From Mesorhizobium sp. M2E.F.Ca.ET.219.01.1.1 (lineage in GTDB: Bacteria; Pseudomonadota; Alphaproteobacteria; Rhizobiales; Rhizobiaceae), in contig NZ_SADT02000003.1 in the NCBI RefSeq assembly GCF_004016445.2, positions 62,001 through 126,000 of the forward strand: a stretch of DNA of 64,000 nt, given 5' to 3'. Positions 27,323 through 36,294 of the stretch are shown here, piece after piece (position 1 is the first letter of the stretch; every line of letters begins with the position of its first letter). The notes below the pieces were generated by a model. It searched no databases. It was not told where the DNA came from and worked only from the letters and a program-made list of their open reading frames with translations. A program made the position numbers and the translations under genes.

Positions 27323-28301
27323 CTTTCCGGCCGATCACCTGCAGGATGAAGCCGAGGCGCCGGTGACGGTCCGGCGCGTCCAGCGCAAGACGGCGCCGAT
27401 CGTGCCGGCGCAGAACATCGCCGGGCGGGCGCTGGTGCTGGTCATCGCCATCATGACCTTCCTGTCCTGCCTCACCTTCGGCGCGGTGACGCTGGTGCGC
27501 GACACCGCGTCGGTCTGGGAGAATCAGATCTCGCGCGAGGCGACGATCCAGATCAAGCCGCCCGACGGCCTCGACATGGAGGCGGCGCTTGCGCAGGCCT
27601 CGCAGATCGCCAGCGAGTTCCCCGGCGTGAAGGGCACCAAGATCATTGACCGCGACGCAACGGCGCGTCTTCTGGAGCCATGGCTGGGCAGCGGCCTCAA
27701 TATCGACGAATTGCCGGTGCCGCGCCTCATCATCGTCACCATCGACGAGGCCAGCCCGCCTGACTTTGCCGCCATGCGCGCGGCCATCACGCCCAAGATC
27801 CCGACCGCGGCACTCGACGACCACCGCACCTGGGTCGACCGCCTCGTCGCCATGGCGCACACCACGGTGACGATCGGCATCGCCGTCCTGGCGCTTATGC
27901 TCTCGGCAACGGTACTGACGGTGGTGTTCGCCACGCGCGGCGCCATGGCCGGCAACGGCCATATCATCGAGGTGCTGCATTTCGTCGGCGCCGAGGCACG
28001 CTTCATCGCGCGCGAATTCCGCTGGCATTTCCTGGTCACCGGCATGAAGGGCGCAGCCGCTGGCGGAGCGCTCGCGATCGTCGTCTTCATCGTCTTTTCC
28101 TGGTGGTCGTCGCGCAACATGGCGACGCCCGAGGCCGACCAGGCGACCGCTTTGTTCGGCAATTTCGCCATCGGCTCCGCCGGCTATTTCGGCGTCGGCC
28201 TGATGGTGCTGGTGATCGGCGTGCTGACCGCGGCGACTTCGCACGCGACCGTTGTCGCTTATCTCAGCGACATCGACGTTCGCCAGCCGGATGCGGGCTG
28301 A
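27315..28301 (+). CDS. ftsX: Cell-division protein FtsX
   Basis: 328-residue membrane partner of FtsE with four predicted membrane segments and a periplasmic loop between the first two ('RDTASVWENQISREATIQIKP...' onward) that recruits hydrolase activators. The start ATG lies inside the ftsE 3' end, giving translational coupling. Long proline/valine-rich cytoplasmic N-terminus before the first segment, as in other alphaproteobacterial FtsX. Confidence 0.9.
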   Translation: MTDFPADHLQDEAEAPVTVRRVQRKTAPIVPAQNIAGRALVLVIAIMTFLSCLTFGAVTLVRDTASVWENQISREATIQIKPPDGLDMEAALAQASQIASEFPGVKGTKIIDRDATARLLEPWLGSGLNIDELPVPRLIIVTIDEASPPDFAAMRAAITPKIPTAALDDHRTWVDRLVAMAHTTVTIGIAVLALMLSATVLTVVFATRGAMAGNGHIIEVLHFVGAEARFIAREFRWHFLVTGMKGAAAGGALAIVVFIVFSWWSSRNMATPEADQATALFGNFAIGSAGYFGVGLMVLVIGVLTAATSHATVVAYLSDIDVRQPDAG

Positions 28302-28457
28302 CCATGAGCTCCAGCCGAAAGCCCGCGCAAGGCGTTGAATACAAACAAGACAACGATCACGGGTTGGGCAGGTGCCGTAACGCAAAGTGCGCCGCCCTAC
28401 CTATCAAAGGCCGCATTTCGGAGTTAACCATTAGAAGCTTTCAGGATTAACCTGGGG

Positions 28458-29186
28458 ATGATGGAAGCGCGGGATTCGATCGAGACGGCTGGACGGATGC
28501 CGGCGGTGCGTGCCCGCGCCGCCGCCCCCGCCGGGCTTGGTCGTCTGCGGCTCGCCCTGCGCATCTGCGGTTTCGTCGCTCTCGCCGCGCTGGTGCTTTT
28601 TGCCGGCGGCTTCGGCTGGTTCGCCGACAAGGTCAGCCATATGACGACCCCGACCGATCCAGCCAGGGCCGATGCCATCATCGTACTCACCGGCGGGCAG
28701 TCGCGGCTCGACGCCGCCATGGACCTGCTGGCGTCCGGCAAGGGCGAACGGCTGCTGATCAGCGGCGTCCATCCGTCGGCCACCAAACGTCAGCTGCAGG
28801 CGGCGATGGGAGGGGACAAGCGGCTCTTCTCCTGCTGCGTCGATATCGACCGTGCCGCGCTCGACACCATCGGCAACGCCGAGGAAAGCGCCAAATGGGT
28901 GGAGAACCACGCCTATGGCAGCATCATCATCGTCACCAACAATTATCACATGCCGCGCAGCCTGCTCGAGATGGGCCGGCTGCTGCATGGCGCTCGCCTT
29001 GAGCCCTATCCGGTGGTCAACACCAATCTCGGCAATGGCGGCTGGCTGACCAAGCCGGAAGCGCTGCGCGTGCTGCTTACCGAATACAGCAAATATGTGC
29101 TGTCGCTGGCGCGCGGCTTCCTGCCGCTTCGCGCAACGCCCGAGGGCGTCACGCTGGCGGAAGCATCGACTGTGGTGAAGAACTAG
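28458..29186 (+). CDS. YdcF/ElyC-family DUF218 protein
   Basis: 242 residues. One N-terminal membrane segment at about 32-55 anchors a DUF218 domain: 'ADAIIVLTGGQSRLDAA' and 'IIIVTNNYHMPRS' are the conserved strands. DUF218 proteins act in envelope or peptidoglycan precursor metabolism. It follows ftsEX, as in many rhizobia, after a 156-base gap that holds only a doubtful 48-codon reading frame. The stop shares bases with the convergent oxidase gene stop. Confidence 0.82.
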   Translation: MMEARDSIETAGRMPAVRARAAAPAGLGRLRLALRICGFVALAALVLFAGGFGWFADKVSHMTTPTDPARADAIIVLTGGQSRLDAAMDLLASGKGERLLISGVHPSATKRQLQAAMGGDKRLFSCCVDIDRAALDTIGNAEESAKWVENHAYGSIIIVTNNYHMPRSLLEMGRLLHGARLEPYPVVNTNLGNGGWLTKPEALRVLLTEYSKYVLSLARGFLPLRATPEGVTLAEASTVVKN

Positions 29187-29803
29187 AGCTTAGCTGCCGC
29201 ACTCTCGCGCAAGCGGGCAATCTCCTGCTCCAGGCCGGCGATGCGCCGGTCACGCTCGGCGAGCGCCGCGGCGACATCCGCCGCCTCGAAACGCTGCGGT
29301 ATGTGCTGCGGACAATTGGCATCCCAGGCTGTGACCGTGAACAGGATCGCCTGCTCCGGCCGCGCCTTGTAATCCGCCGGCATCAGCTTCGCTATCAGCT
29401 CCGGATCATTTTCGACGACCCGCGCCCTGCCCCAGACCTTGATCCGCTGCCGCAGCATGTAATCGATGAGGAACAGGAAAGCCCGGTCGTTATCCTGCAG
29501 ATTGCCCTGGGTGATGAACTGCCGGTTTCCGGAGAAGTCGGCAAAGCCGATCGTGTGCTCGTCGAGAACCTTGAGAAAGCCGGCCGGCCCGCCGCGATGC
29601 TGTATGTAGGGCTGGCCTTCGGCATTGGCCGTCGCAAGAAACACGCTGGTCTGCGCCTCGACGAAGGCGGCAAGGTCCGGCGTGATAGTCGCCCGCCAGC
29701 CGCCGCGCTGCTCGACGCGCGCATAGGATTCGCGCGAGCCTTTGCGGGACTGGATGGCCTTCACGGTCTGCGTGAAGGCGACGTCGCTGGTGAAATCATT
29801 CAT
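29183..29803 (-). CDS. Pyridoxamine 5'-phosphate oxidase-family flavoprotein
   Basis: 206 residues with a split-barrel FMN-binding fold ('FLATANAEGQPYIQHRGGPAGFLKVLDEHTI', 'DNDRAFLFLIDY'). Such proteins bind FMN or F420-like cofactors; the true PNPOx function is unlikely. The last ~30 residues form a coiled coil ('ALAERDRRIAGLEQEIARLRE'). The ATG at 29803 has GAGGAG upstream. Divergent from a LysR gene that probably regulates it; its stop shares the CTAG with the ydcF stop. Confidence 0.82.
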   Translation of the reverse strand: MNDFTSDVAFTQTVKAIQSRKGSRESYARVEQRGGWRATITPDLAAFVEAQTSVFLATANAEGQPYIQHRGGPAGFLKVLDEHTIGFADFSGNRQFITQGNLQDNDRAFLFLIDYMLRQRIKVWGRARVVENDPELIAKLMPADYKARPEQAILFTVTAWDANCPQHIPQRFEAADVAAALAERDRRIAGLEQEIARLRESAAAKL

Positions 29804-29842
29804 GTTGGCGCTCCTCGCACAGGATCGCGTGTTAAATAGCCC

Positions 29843-29900
29843 CTTCCGAAAATCGGATGTAGATGGCATATCTGCAACCCATCCTTCCAGATTTCGGAAG
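29843..29900. promoter_or_regulatory. Long imperfect dyad in the oxidase/LysR divergent region
   Basis: Left arm 29843-29859 (CTTCCGAAAATCGGATG) and right arm 29880-29900 (CATCC, four extra bases, then AGATTTCGGAAG) form an imperfect inverted repeat of about 17 bp per arm in the 101-base gap between divergent starts. This is the expected position of a LysR operator. The right arm ends five bases before the LysR start, allowing autorepression. Confidence 0.5.
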
Positions 29901-29904
29901 AGTT

Positions 29905-30807
29905 ATGGATCGCCTTGACGCCATGTCCCTGTTCGTCGCCACGGTGGAGGCCGGCAGCCTTTCCGCCGCCGCCAGGCGCGCCGGCGTGCCGCTGGCGACC
30001 GTCAGCAGAAAACTCTCCGAGCTGGAGAAGCATTTGGGGACGCGCCTGCTCAACCGCTCGACGCGGCGCCCGACGCTGACCGATGCCGGCCAGTCCTATG
30101 TCATCGCCTGCCGCCGCATTCTCGACGAGGTGAACGAGGCCGAGCGCACCGCTGCCGGCGAATATTCGAGCCCGACCGGCGAACTGGTCATCACGGCGCC
30201 GGTCGTATTCGGCCGCCTGCATGTGCTGCCGGTGATCACCGACTTTCTCGCCTTGTACCCGCAGGTCGACATCCGCCTGACCTTGTCGGACCGGATCACC
30301 CAACTGGTCGAGGAGCATATCGATTTGGCCTTGCGCATCGGCGATCTGCCGGATTCGGCCATGGTTGCGATCCGCGTCGGCTCGATCCGCCGCATCGTCT
30401 GCGCAAGCCCCGCTTATCTCGCCATGCATGGCACGCCGGAGGAACCGTCGGAGCTGGCGGGCCACAGCTGCATCACCTTCGAAGGTCTTGCCGCGCCGGC
30501 CACATGGAACTTCGGCACCGGCAAAACGGACACCGCCGTCGCGGTCCGCTCGCGCCTGCAGGTCAACACCGCCGAGGCGGCGATCGATGCCGCGATTGCC
30601 GGGCTCGGCCTGACCAAGGTGCTCTCCTACCAGGCGGATGTTGCGGTGCGCGCGGGCGCGCTGCGGGTCGTGTTGGAGCCGTTCGAGCCCCCGCCCTGGC
30701 CGGTGAGCCTGGTTCATGCCGGCCAAGGCCGGCTGCCGGTGAAACTGCGCGCCTTCCTCGATTTTGCGGCGCCGCGCCTCAAAGAGCGGCTGGCGCGGTC
30801 GTTGTAG
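29905..30807 (+). CDS. LysR-family transcriptional regulator
   Basis: 300 residues. Winged helix-turn-helix at about 1-60 ('MSLFVATVEAGSLSAAARRAG', 'TVSRKLSELEKHLGTRLLNRSTRRPTLTDAG'), then a substrate-binding domain of the CrgA/DmlR-like branch ('GELVITAPVVFGRLHVLPVI'). The start at ATG 29905 is preferred to an in-frame one 14 codons upstream, which would run through the operator dyad. Most likely regulates the divergent flavoprotein gene. Confidence 0.87.
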   Translation: MDRLDAMSLFVATVEAGSLSAAARRAGVPLATVSRKLSELEKHLGTRLLNRSTRRPTLTDAGQSYVIACRRILDEVNEAERTAAGEYSSPTGELVITAPVVFGRLHVLPVITDFLALYPQVDIRLTLSDRITQLVEEHIDLALRIGDLPDSAMVAIRVGSIRRIVCASPAYLAMHGTPEEPSELAGHSCITFEGLAAPATWNFGTGKTDTAVAVRSRLQVNTAEAAIDAAIAGLGLTKVLSYQADVAVRAGALRVVLEPFEPPPWPVSLVHAGQGRLPVKLRAFLDFAAPRLKERLARSL

Positions 30808-30887
30808 AAGTAGATTCGACCACCGCGCCGTTTCCTTTTTGCCGCCGCTTGGTGTAACCAACGCACACTTCCTCTCGGGCCCCTTGC

Positions 30888-31682
30888 ATGCTCATCATCC
30901 GCTCGCTGGCGTTCAACTTCGTCTTCTATCTCAGCCTGATCATCCAGATGATCTTCTGGACGCCTTTCTATTTCCTCTCGCCGCGCCACCGCGCCTGGTT
31001 TGTGCCGAAATTCTGGTCGCGCACCTCGATGTGGCTCTATGAGAAGATCGCCGCGACGAAGAGCGAGATCTCGGGCGTCGAGAACCTGCCGGAAGGATCC
31101 TTCATCCTGGCGCCGAAGCACCAGTCGTTCTGGGACGCGATCGCCTTCTTCCCTTATCTCGACGACGCGCTCTACATCCTCAAGCGCGAGCTGACCTGGA
31201 TCCCCTTCTTCGGCTGGTACATCATGAAGATGCGCATGATCCCGGTCGACCGCGGCAGCCGCTCGAAAGCGCTGAAGGCGGTCGTCGTCGCGACCAGACA
31301 GGAGATGGACCGCAATCCGCGCCAGCTCATCATCTACCCTGAAGGCACGCGCCGCCCGCCGGGCGCCGAGCCGTCCTACAAATACGGCATCGTCGAGATT
31401 TATTCGCAACTGGGCGTCCCCGTCGTGCCGGTCGCCCATGTCGCCGGCCTCTATTGGCCGCGCCGCAAGTTCCTGCGCTATCCCGGCACCATCAAGGCGC
31501 GCTTCCTGCCGCCGATCCCGCCAGGGCTCGGAAAGGAGGAGTTCATGCGGCGGCTGATCGGCGAGACCGAAGCCGCCTGCGACCAGATGCTCATCGAGGC
31601 CGCGCAGGCGCCGAACCCGCCGCCCATGCCGCCAACGGCGGTGAAACGGCTGGCGGAGCTCGGCGTAACCGCCAAGAGCTGA
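30888..31682 (+). CDS. plsC: 1-Acyl-sn-glycerol-3-phosphate acyltransferase
   Basis: 264-residue inner-membrane enzyme making phosphatidic acid from lysophosphatidic acid and acyl donor. Acyltransferase motif I H78-x4-D83 ('KHQSFWD'), motif III 'YPEGTR' (150-155) and the later 'PVVPVAHVAG' are present; an N-terminal hydrophobic stretch anchors it. In related genomes it tends to follow ftsEX-ydcF; here two unrelated genes lie between. Ends seven bases before a hairpin repeat. Confidence 0.9.
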   Translation: MLIIRSLAFNFVFYLSLIIQMIFWTPFYFLSPRHRAWFVPKFWSRTSMWLYEKIAATKSEISGVENLPEGSFILAPKHQSFWDAIAFFPYLDDALYILKRELTWIPFFGWYIMKMRMIPVDRGSRSKALKAVVVATRQEMDRNPRQLIIYPEGTRRPPGAEPSYKYGIVEIYSQLGVPVVPVAHVAGLYWPRRKFLRYPGTIKARFLPPIPPGLGKEEFMRRLIGETEAACDQMLIEAAQAPNPPPMPPTAVKRLAELGVTAKS

Positions 31683-31688
31683 TCGGCC

Positions 31689-31792
31689 AGAGCAATTCCA
31701 GGAAAAGTGTAAGCGGTTTTCCGTCCGGAATTGCGCAAAAACAAAGAGATAGGGCTTTTCACCGTTTCCGTGTAACGGTGAAAAGCCCTATC
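31689..31792. repeat. Intergenic hairpin repeat, copy B
   Basis: Full-length copy (104 bp) with two hairpins: the conserved one at 31692-31734 and a long perfect 19-bp stem at 31748-31792 with a 7-base loop. It lies between convergent genes (plsC and a LysE exporter). The outer base of the second stem contains the TAG stop of the LysE gene (31788-31790). Likely bidirectional terminator. Confidence 0.85.
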
Positions 31793-32408
31793 GCAGCGCC
31801 GCGAGCAGCGTCGTCAGCACCAGCGTTGCGGCAAACACCAGATTGATGATCCGCGACGCCAGCGGATGGCGCAGGAAGCGCGCGAAAGCCGTTCCGGCAA
31901 GCAGCCACACGACGTGGATCGCGACGATCATCGCGGCAAGCACTAGCAGCCTGGTGGAGACGCCTAGCGGATCGGCCTGCGACGCGGCGCCGGCGAAAAC
32001 CGCGGTAATCGCCACATAGGCCTTCGGATTGGCGACCGCGAGCATGAAACCGCCGAGAAAGTTGGGCTTCGTCGCCGTGCTTGCGCGCTCGGCCAATGGC
32101 GGCGCGGTTGCAATCTTGAAAGCCAGATAAAGGATGTAAGCGGCCGACAGGATCGCGAGCACCGTGGCCAGCCCGGGCATCGAGGCGAGCATGCCGACGA
32201 TACCGGCCGCCACGACCAAGAGCACTGCGATCGTTCCGAGCACAAGCCCAGACGCGTAACCCAGCGAGGACCGCAGGCCGAACGCCGCGCCGACGGCGGT
32301 GACGCTGACGGTCGATGGCCCTGGGCTGCCCATGACGACGGTTGCCGCCAGGACCAGCGCCAGCAATTGCTGCCAGGGCAGCGCTCCGCTCAAGATGCCG
32401 CCAGCCAT
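31788..32408 (-). CDS. LysE/RhtB-family exporter
   Basis: 206-residue inner-membrane protein with about six segments; 'MGSPGPSTVSVTAVGAAFGLRSSLGYASGLVLG' is the LysE-family signature region and 'NPKAYVAI' is typical. Exports amino acids or related compounds; substrate unknown. Its TAG stop lies inside a repeat hairpin, so the natural 3' end may have been set by repeat insertion. Confidence 0.88.
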   Translation of the reverse strand: MAGGILSGALPWQQLLALVLAATVVMGSPGPSTVSVTAVGAAFGLRSSLGYASGLVLGTIAVLLVVAAGIVGMLASMPGLATVLAILSAAYILYLAFKIATAPPLAERASTATKPNFLGGFMLAVANPKAYVAITAVFAGAASQADPLGVSTRLLVLAAMIVAIHVVWLLAGTAFARFLRHPLASRIINLVFAATLVLTTLLAALR

Positions 32409-32492
32409 GCCAAACCTCCTCCTGCCGCCATGCGACAGGATTTACGAGGATTTTGTCATGGCCGTCTTGGATGATCGTGCGCGGCGATCATG

Positions 32493-33440
32493 TCAGGCGC
32501 TGGCGCGGTCGAGCGCTCCGACATCATCCGCCGAAAGCTTGAGCGATGCGGCGCGGATCAGGCTGTCCATCTGAGCCAACGTGGTGGCGCTGGCGATCGG
32601 GGCGGTGATGCCCGGCCGCGCGATGATCCAGGCCAGCGCCACTTCCGCCTGCTTGGCCGAATGGCGCGCCGCCACGGCATCGAGCGCGGAAAGGATGCGC
32701 ATGCCGCGCTCGTTGAGATAGCCGGCAACACCCTCGCCGCGCGCGCTTTGCCCGAGATCGGCCTTGCTGCGGTATTTGCCGCTCAAGAATCCCTTGGCCA
32801 GGCTGAAATAGGTGATGACGCCGATATCCTCGGCCTTGCAGAGATCGAGCAGCGGTCCGTCGAGCGACGAGCGGTCGTACAAATTGTATTCAGGCTGCAG
32901 CACCTCGTAGCGCGGCAGGCTGCGCAGGCTGGCCACGTCGAGCGCGGCGCGCAGCTGCCCGGCATCGAGATTGGAGCAGCCGGGATAACGGATCTTGCCC
33001 TTTTCGAGCAGGCGCTGATAGGCGCCGAGCGTTTCTTCGTAAGGCGTGGCCGGATCAGGCCAATGCGACAGATAGAGGTCGATGACATCGACCTGCAGCC
33101 GCTTCAGCGACGCGTCGACCGCCTTTTCGATATAGGCGGCGGAGAGGTCCTTCTTGCCTTGCCCCATATCGGAGCCGACCTTGGTGATGATCACGACCTT
33201 GTCCCGGTTGCCGCGGCTCTTCATCCAATTGCCGATGATGGTTTCCGATTCGCCGCCCTTGTTGCCGGGGACCCAGCGCGAATAGGCATCGGCCGTATCG
33301 ATAGCGTTCAGGCCCGCCCCGACGAACCGGTCGAGCAGATCGAAGGAAGTCTTCTCGTCGGCGGTCCAGCCGAAGACGTTGCCGCCCAGGACCAGAGGCG
33401 CGATGGAAAGGTCGGTGCGACCGAGACGGCGTTTCTGCAA
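32493..33440 (-). CDS. Aldo/keto reductase
   Basis: 315-residue NADPH-dependent oxidoreductase of the aldo/keto reductase (TIM barrel) superfamily. The tetrad is visible: Asp in 'NAIDTADAYS', Tyr in the same block, Lys in 'VIITKVGS' and His in 'LYLSHWPDP'. 'GCSN' holds the nicotinamide-side strand, though preceded by an unusual 'YP'. Similar to YajO/MocA-type reductases. No operon partner. Confidence 0.88.
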   Translation of the reverse strand: MQKRRLGRTDLSIAPLVLGGNVFGWTADEKTSFDLLDRFVGAGLNAIDTADAYSRWVPGNKGGESETIIGNWMKSRGNRDKVVIITKVGSDMGQGKKDLSAAYIEKAVDASLKRLQVDVIDLYLSHWPDPATPYEETLGAYQRLLEKGKIRYPGCSNLDAGQLRAALDVASLRSLPRYEVLQPEYNLYDRSSLDGPLLDLCKAEDIGVITYFSLAKGFLSGKYRSKADLGQSARGEGVAGYLNERGMRILSALDAVAARHSAKQAEVALAWIIARPGITAPIASATTLAQMDSLIRAASLKLSADDVGALDRASA

Positions 33441-33553
33441 GACGGATCTCCGTGCTGGAACGGGCCTGACGCCCAGGGATGGGATGCCGCTAAGCTAGGT
33501 CGTAGCCGGTCGAGGTCAAAGGCATGGTTTTGCTTTTTGATCGGACCAGCACT

Positions 33554-34075
33554 TCACGAAGACGAGACCTGGCGGCCCACCTCCTCCAGCCAGTGATCGC
33601 GGATGCCGAGCGCCTCGAGGTGCGCGAGCGTGCTCAAAACATAATCCTCGTTCCGTCCGGATTGGCCGACGGCGCCGCGAACGATCCTTGCCGCGTGATC
33701 GGCATCGAGCGCGCCGGCATATTGCTCATGCTGCCGGTCGACGATGTAGGCGACCGCCTCGACGGCAACGCCGCCGTCCAGCCGGATATCCAGCATGCGT
33801 TCGAGATAGACGCTGGTCACCAGTTCACGCTCGCGCAGATAGGAAAGCACCTCGTCGCGCAGATTGCCGGGGACACGATAAGCCAGGCCGATGCAGGAGC
33901 CGCCTCGGTCGAGACCGAGCACAAGGCCGGGCCGCCCGCGCGTGCCGCGATGCACGAAGGAATAGACGCAAAGCGAGCGCCGGTAGCCGTAAAGCCGGGC
34001 GCGGCGCGTCTCGACATGGGCAAATCCAGGCCGCCAGATCAGCGACCCATAGCCAAAAACCCAAAAATCGCCCAT
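33554..34075 (-). CDS. ChaC-like gamma-glutamylcyclotransferase
   Basis: 173-residue ChaC-family enzyme, which splits glutathione to 5-oxoproline and Cys-Gly. The substrate loop 'VFGYGSLIWRPGF' starts at residue 5 and the catalytic glutamate is likely in 'YLREREL'. The ATG at 34075 is chosen because the fold starts right after it; longer open frame upstream is not conserved-looking. Divergent from a DUF2125 gene. Confidence 0.85.
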   Translation of the reverse strand: MGDFWVFGYGSLIWRPGFAHVETRRARLYGYRRSLCVYSFVHRGTRGRPGLVLGLDRGGSCIGLAYRVPGNLRDEVLSYLRERELVTSVYLERMLDIRLDGGVAVEAVAYIVDRQHEQYAGALDADHAARIVRGAVGQSGRNEDYVLSTLAHLEALGIRDHWLEEVGRQVSSS

Positions 34076-34193
34076 ATCGCCAAGCCTGATCGCATTCGAG
34101 TGAACGACGCCGCACCGACAAGGTGCTTCTTCTGCCCTCGCTTGTTTGCGTGAAAGCAAACGCCTGCACGCCGGGGTTAACGAGAGCCGCAGC

Positions 34194-35192
34194 ATGACGT
34201 CAAGTGACGAGCGATCGCCCAAACCCCGCCGCCGGCTGCTTTGGCTCGCGGCGTTCATCGTCGTGCTGTTCGCCCTTTACAGCGGCGGCTGGTTCTATCT
34301 CGCCGACCGACTCAAGACCGAGGCTGACCAGACGGTGGCGCGGCTGGGCAGCAAGGGCATCGCCGCCGGCTGCGCCAATCTCACCGTCAGCGGCTATCCG
34401 ATGAGCTTCACGGTCTCCTGCGACAACATCGCCTATGAGGACGACGCCCGGAAGGTCGCGGCTTCCACCGGAAGCTTCAATGCCGTCGCCGCGATCACCG
34501 GCCCCTTGTCGCCGGTCGCCGATCTGCGCGGGCCGCTGCGGACGATCGCGCCCGGCATGCCGCCGCTGTGGATCGACTGGGACCAGTTGCAGGCCAATGT
34601 CAAAGTGTGGTGGCCGCTGCCGCGCAGCGTCTCGCTGCAGGCTGAAGGCCTGAACGGTCAGACCGACCCGCAGGACGACACGGATCCGATGCAGCTGTTC
34701 AGCGCCGGCAAGGCGGCCGGGCAATTGCAGCCGGTCGGCCAGGACATCAACTATGTCGGCAGCGTCGGCGATCTGGAAATCAATGCGGATGCTATCGAGG
34801 GACGCGTGCTGCCCGCGCTGGACGGCAGCGGCGACGTGACGCTGAGGAACGGCGTGGCGTTGATCGCGACACCGCCGAAGAGCCTGCGCGGCCAGTCGAT
34901 CGACATCGCCAGGCTCGACCTGTCGTCGGGCACGGCGCGCATCACCGTGTCCGGACCGGTCTCCGTCGATGCGGAAGGCCTGGTAGACGCAAGCCTGATG
35001 ATCAAGCTCAAGGATCCCAAGGCGGTGGCAGCAATCCTCGCCGGCGCGGTACCCGAGCATAAAGGCGAAATCGAGCAGGGTTTTGCCGCCCTGGCCATGC
35101 TTGGAAAAGAACCGTCGATGCCGCTGAAGATCGTCAAGGGCAAGGCCTCGCTGGGCTTCATCCCGCTCGGCAAGATCAAGCCGCTCGAATAA
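34194..35192 (+). CDS. DUF2125 envelope protein
   Basis: 332 residues of the alphaproteobacterial DUF2125 family, function unknown. One N-terminal membrane segment (about 16-36) precedes a long extracytoplasmic beta-rich domain ('GCANLTVSGYPMSFTVSCDNIAY', with two cysteines). Start at ATG 34194, preceded by a GAGAG site. Divergent from ChaC; eight bases before the PfkB gene. Confidence 0.82.
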   Translation: MTSSDERSPKPRRRLLWLAAFIVVLFALYSGGWFYLADRLKTEADQTVARLGSKGIAAGCANLTVSGYPMSFTVSCDNIAYEDDARKVAASTGSFNAVAAITGPLSPVADLRGPLRTIAPGMPPLWIDWDQLQANVKVWWPLPRSVSLQAEGLNGQTDPQDDTDPMQLFSAGKAAGQLQPVGQDINYVGSVGDLEINADAIEGRVLPALDGSGDVTLRNGVALIATPPKSLRGQSIDIARLDLSSGTARITVSGPVSVDAEGLVDASLMIKLKDPKAVAAILAGAVPEHKGEIEQGFAALAMLGKEPSMPLKIVKGKASLGFIPLGKIKPLE

Positions 35193-35199
35193 CGCAACA

Positions 35200-36144
35200 A
35201 TGGCGAAAACGGTCAGACTGCTCAGCGTCGGCGCCTTCACCCTCGACACGATCCTCCGCGTCGAGACGCTGCCCGCGCATCAGGGCAAGTTCATCGCCAG
35301 CGACGGCGTCCAGATCGCCTCCGGCATGGCGACCAGCGCCGCCTGCGCCGCGCATCGCCTCGGCGCCGAGGTCTCGCTTTGGGCAAGCGCGGGTGACGAT
35401 CCGGTCGGCGACCAGTTGATCGCCGACATCGAGGCCGAAGGTGTCGACTGCAGCCTGATCCGCCGTGTCGCCGGCGCGCGTTCGGCGCTGGCCGCGATCG
35501 TGGTGGATGCGCATGGCGAGCGCATCATCGTCCCCTTCTATGACAAAAAGGCGCAGGCCGATCCCGAGGCTTTGCCGCTTGCCGATCTGTCTGGCTTCGA
35601 CGCCGTGCTGGTCGATGTCCGCTGGCCGGGCGCCGCGGCTCTCGCTTTGAGCGCGGCCAGATCGACCGGCCGCCCGGCGATCCTGGATGCAGATACAGCA
35701 CCCGTCGAGGTGCTGGAGCGGCTCTTGCCATTGGCCTCGCACATCATCGCCTCGGAGCCTGCGGCGCGCATCGTCTGCGGCCATGCGCTGGACCCTGAAA
35801 GCGCCTGCGCCGACCTCGCCTCGCGCACCGATGCCTTTGTCGCGGTGACCGGCGGCGCCGCTGGAACCTGGTGGCACGACCGGGCGACCGGACGCGTGCG
35901 CCATGTCGAGGCACCGAAGGTCAAGGCGGTCGACACGCTTGCCGCCGGCGACGTCTTCCACGGCGCCTTTGCCGTCGGCCTCGCCGAGGCCATGCCGATG
36001 GAAGAGGCCCTGCGCTTTGCCAGCGCCGCCGCCGCGCTCAAATGCCTGCGCTTCGGCGGCCGCCTCGGCGCGCCAAACAGGGCCGAGACGCTGGCCATGA
36101 TGGCGGCGCACTGGTCGTCATCGCGAGAAGGCGAAGGGAGCTGA
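35200..36144 (+). CDS. PfkB-family carbohydrate kinase
   Basis: 314-residue ribokinase-like sugar kinase. The C-terminal PfkB signature 'VDTLAAGDVFHGAFAVGLAE' carries the catalytic Asp and anion hole; 'SGMATSAACAAHRLGAEV' near residue 42 is the N-terminal glycine-rich block. Substrate not determined. It starts eight bases after the DUF2125 gene and ends exactly where a palindromic-ended repeat begins. Confidence 0.86.
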   Translation: MAKTVRLLSVGAFTLDTILRVETLPAHQGKFIASDGVQIASGMATSAACAAHRLGAEVSLWASAGDDPVGDQLIADIEAEGVDCSLIRRVAGARSALAAIVVDAHGERIIVPFYDKKAQADPEALPLADLSGFDAVLVDVRWPGAAALALSAARSTGRPAILDADTAPVEVLERLLPLASHIIASEPAARIVCGHALDPESACADLASRTDAFVAVTGGAAGTWWHDRATGRVRHVEAPKVKAVDTLAAGDVFHGAFAVGLAEAMPMEEALRFASAAAALKCLRFGGRLGAPNRAETLAMMAAHWSSSREGEGS

Positions 36145-36294
36145 GATTCAGGTCAGGCCGAGTCGGAGTCGAAGACGGGCGCGAAGCGACCAAACTGGGT
36201 GGGGTCCCTAGAACCGGAGCGCAGCGTACTTTTCGTACGTGAGCACCGGAAGCGCAGAAAGCCGTCATTTGCAGGCCGGCCTCACCTGAATATC
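36145..36294. repeat. Palindromic-ended intergenic element, copy 2 of 2 (150 bp)
   Basis: Second copy of the element at 25714-25841. It shares both inverted-repeat ends and the core, but has an extra block of about 25-35 bases in its left half (near 36165-36200). It fills the gap between the convergent PfkB and tyrC genes; the tyrC TGA stop (36293-36295) overlaps its right end. Confidence 0.78.

Noticed and set aside
28304..28450. 48-codon reading frame starting three bases after the ftsX stop
   Set aside because: No family resemblance, no clear ribosome-binding site apart from possible coupling, and ordinary leader-like composition; not enough to call a gene.
28420..28453. Second CtrA-like site before ydcF (two TTAACC)
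   Set aside because: Spacing between the TTAA halves is far from seven bases.
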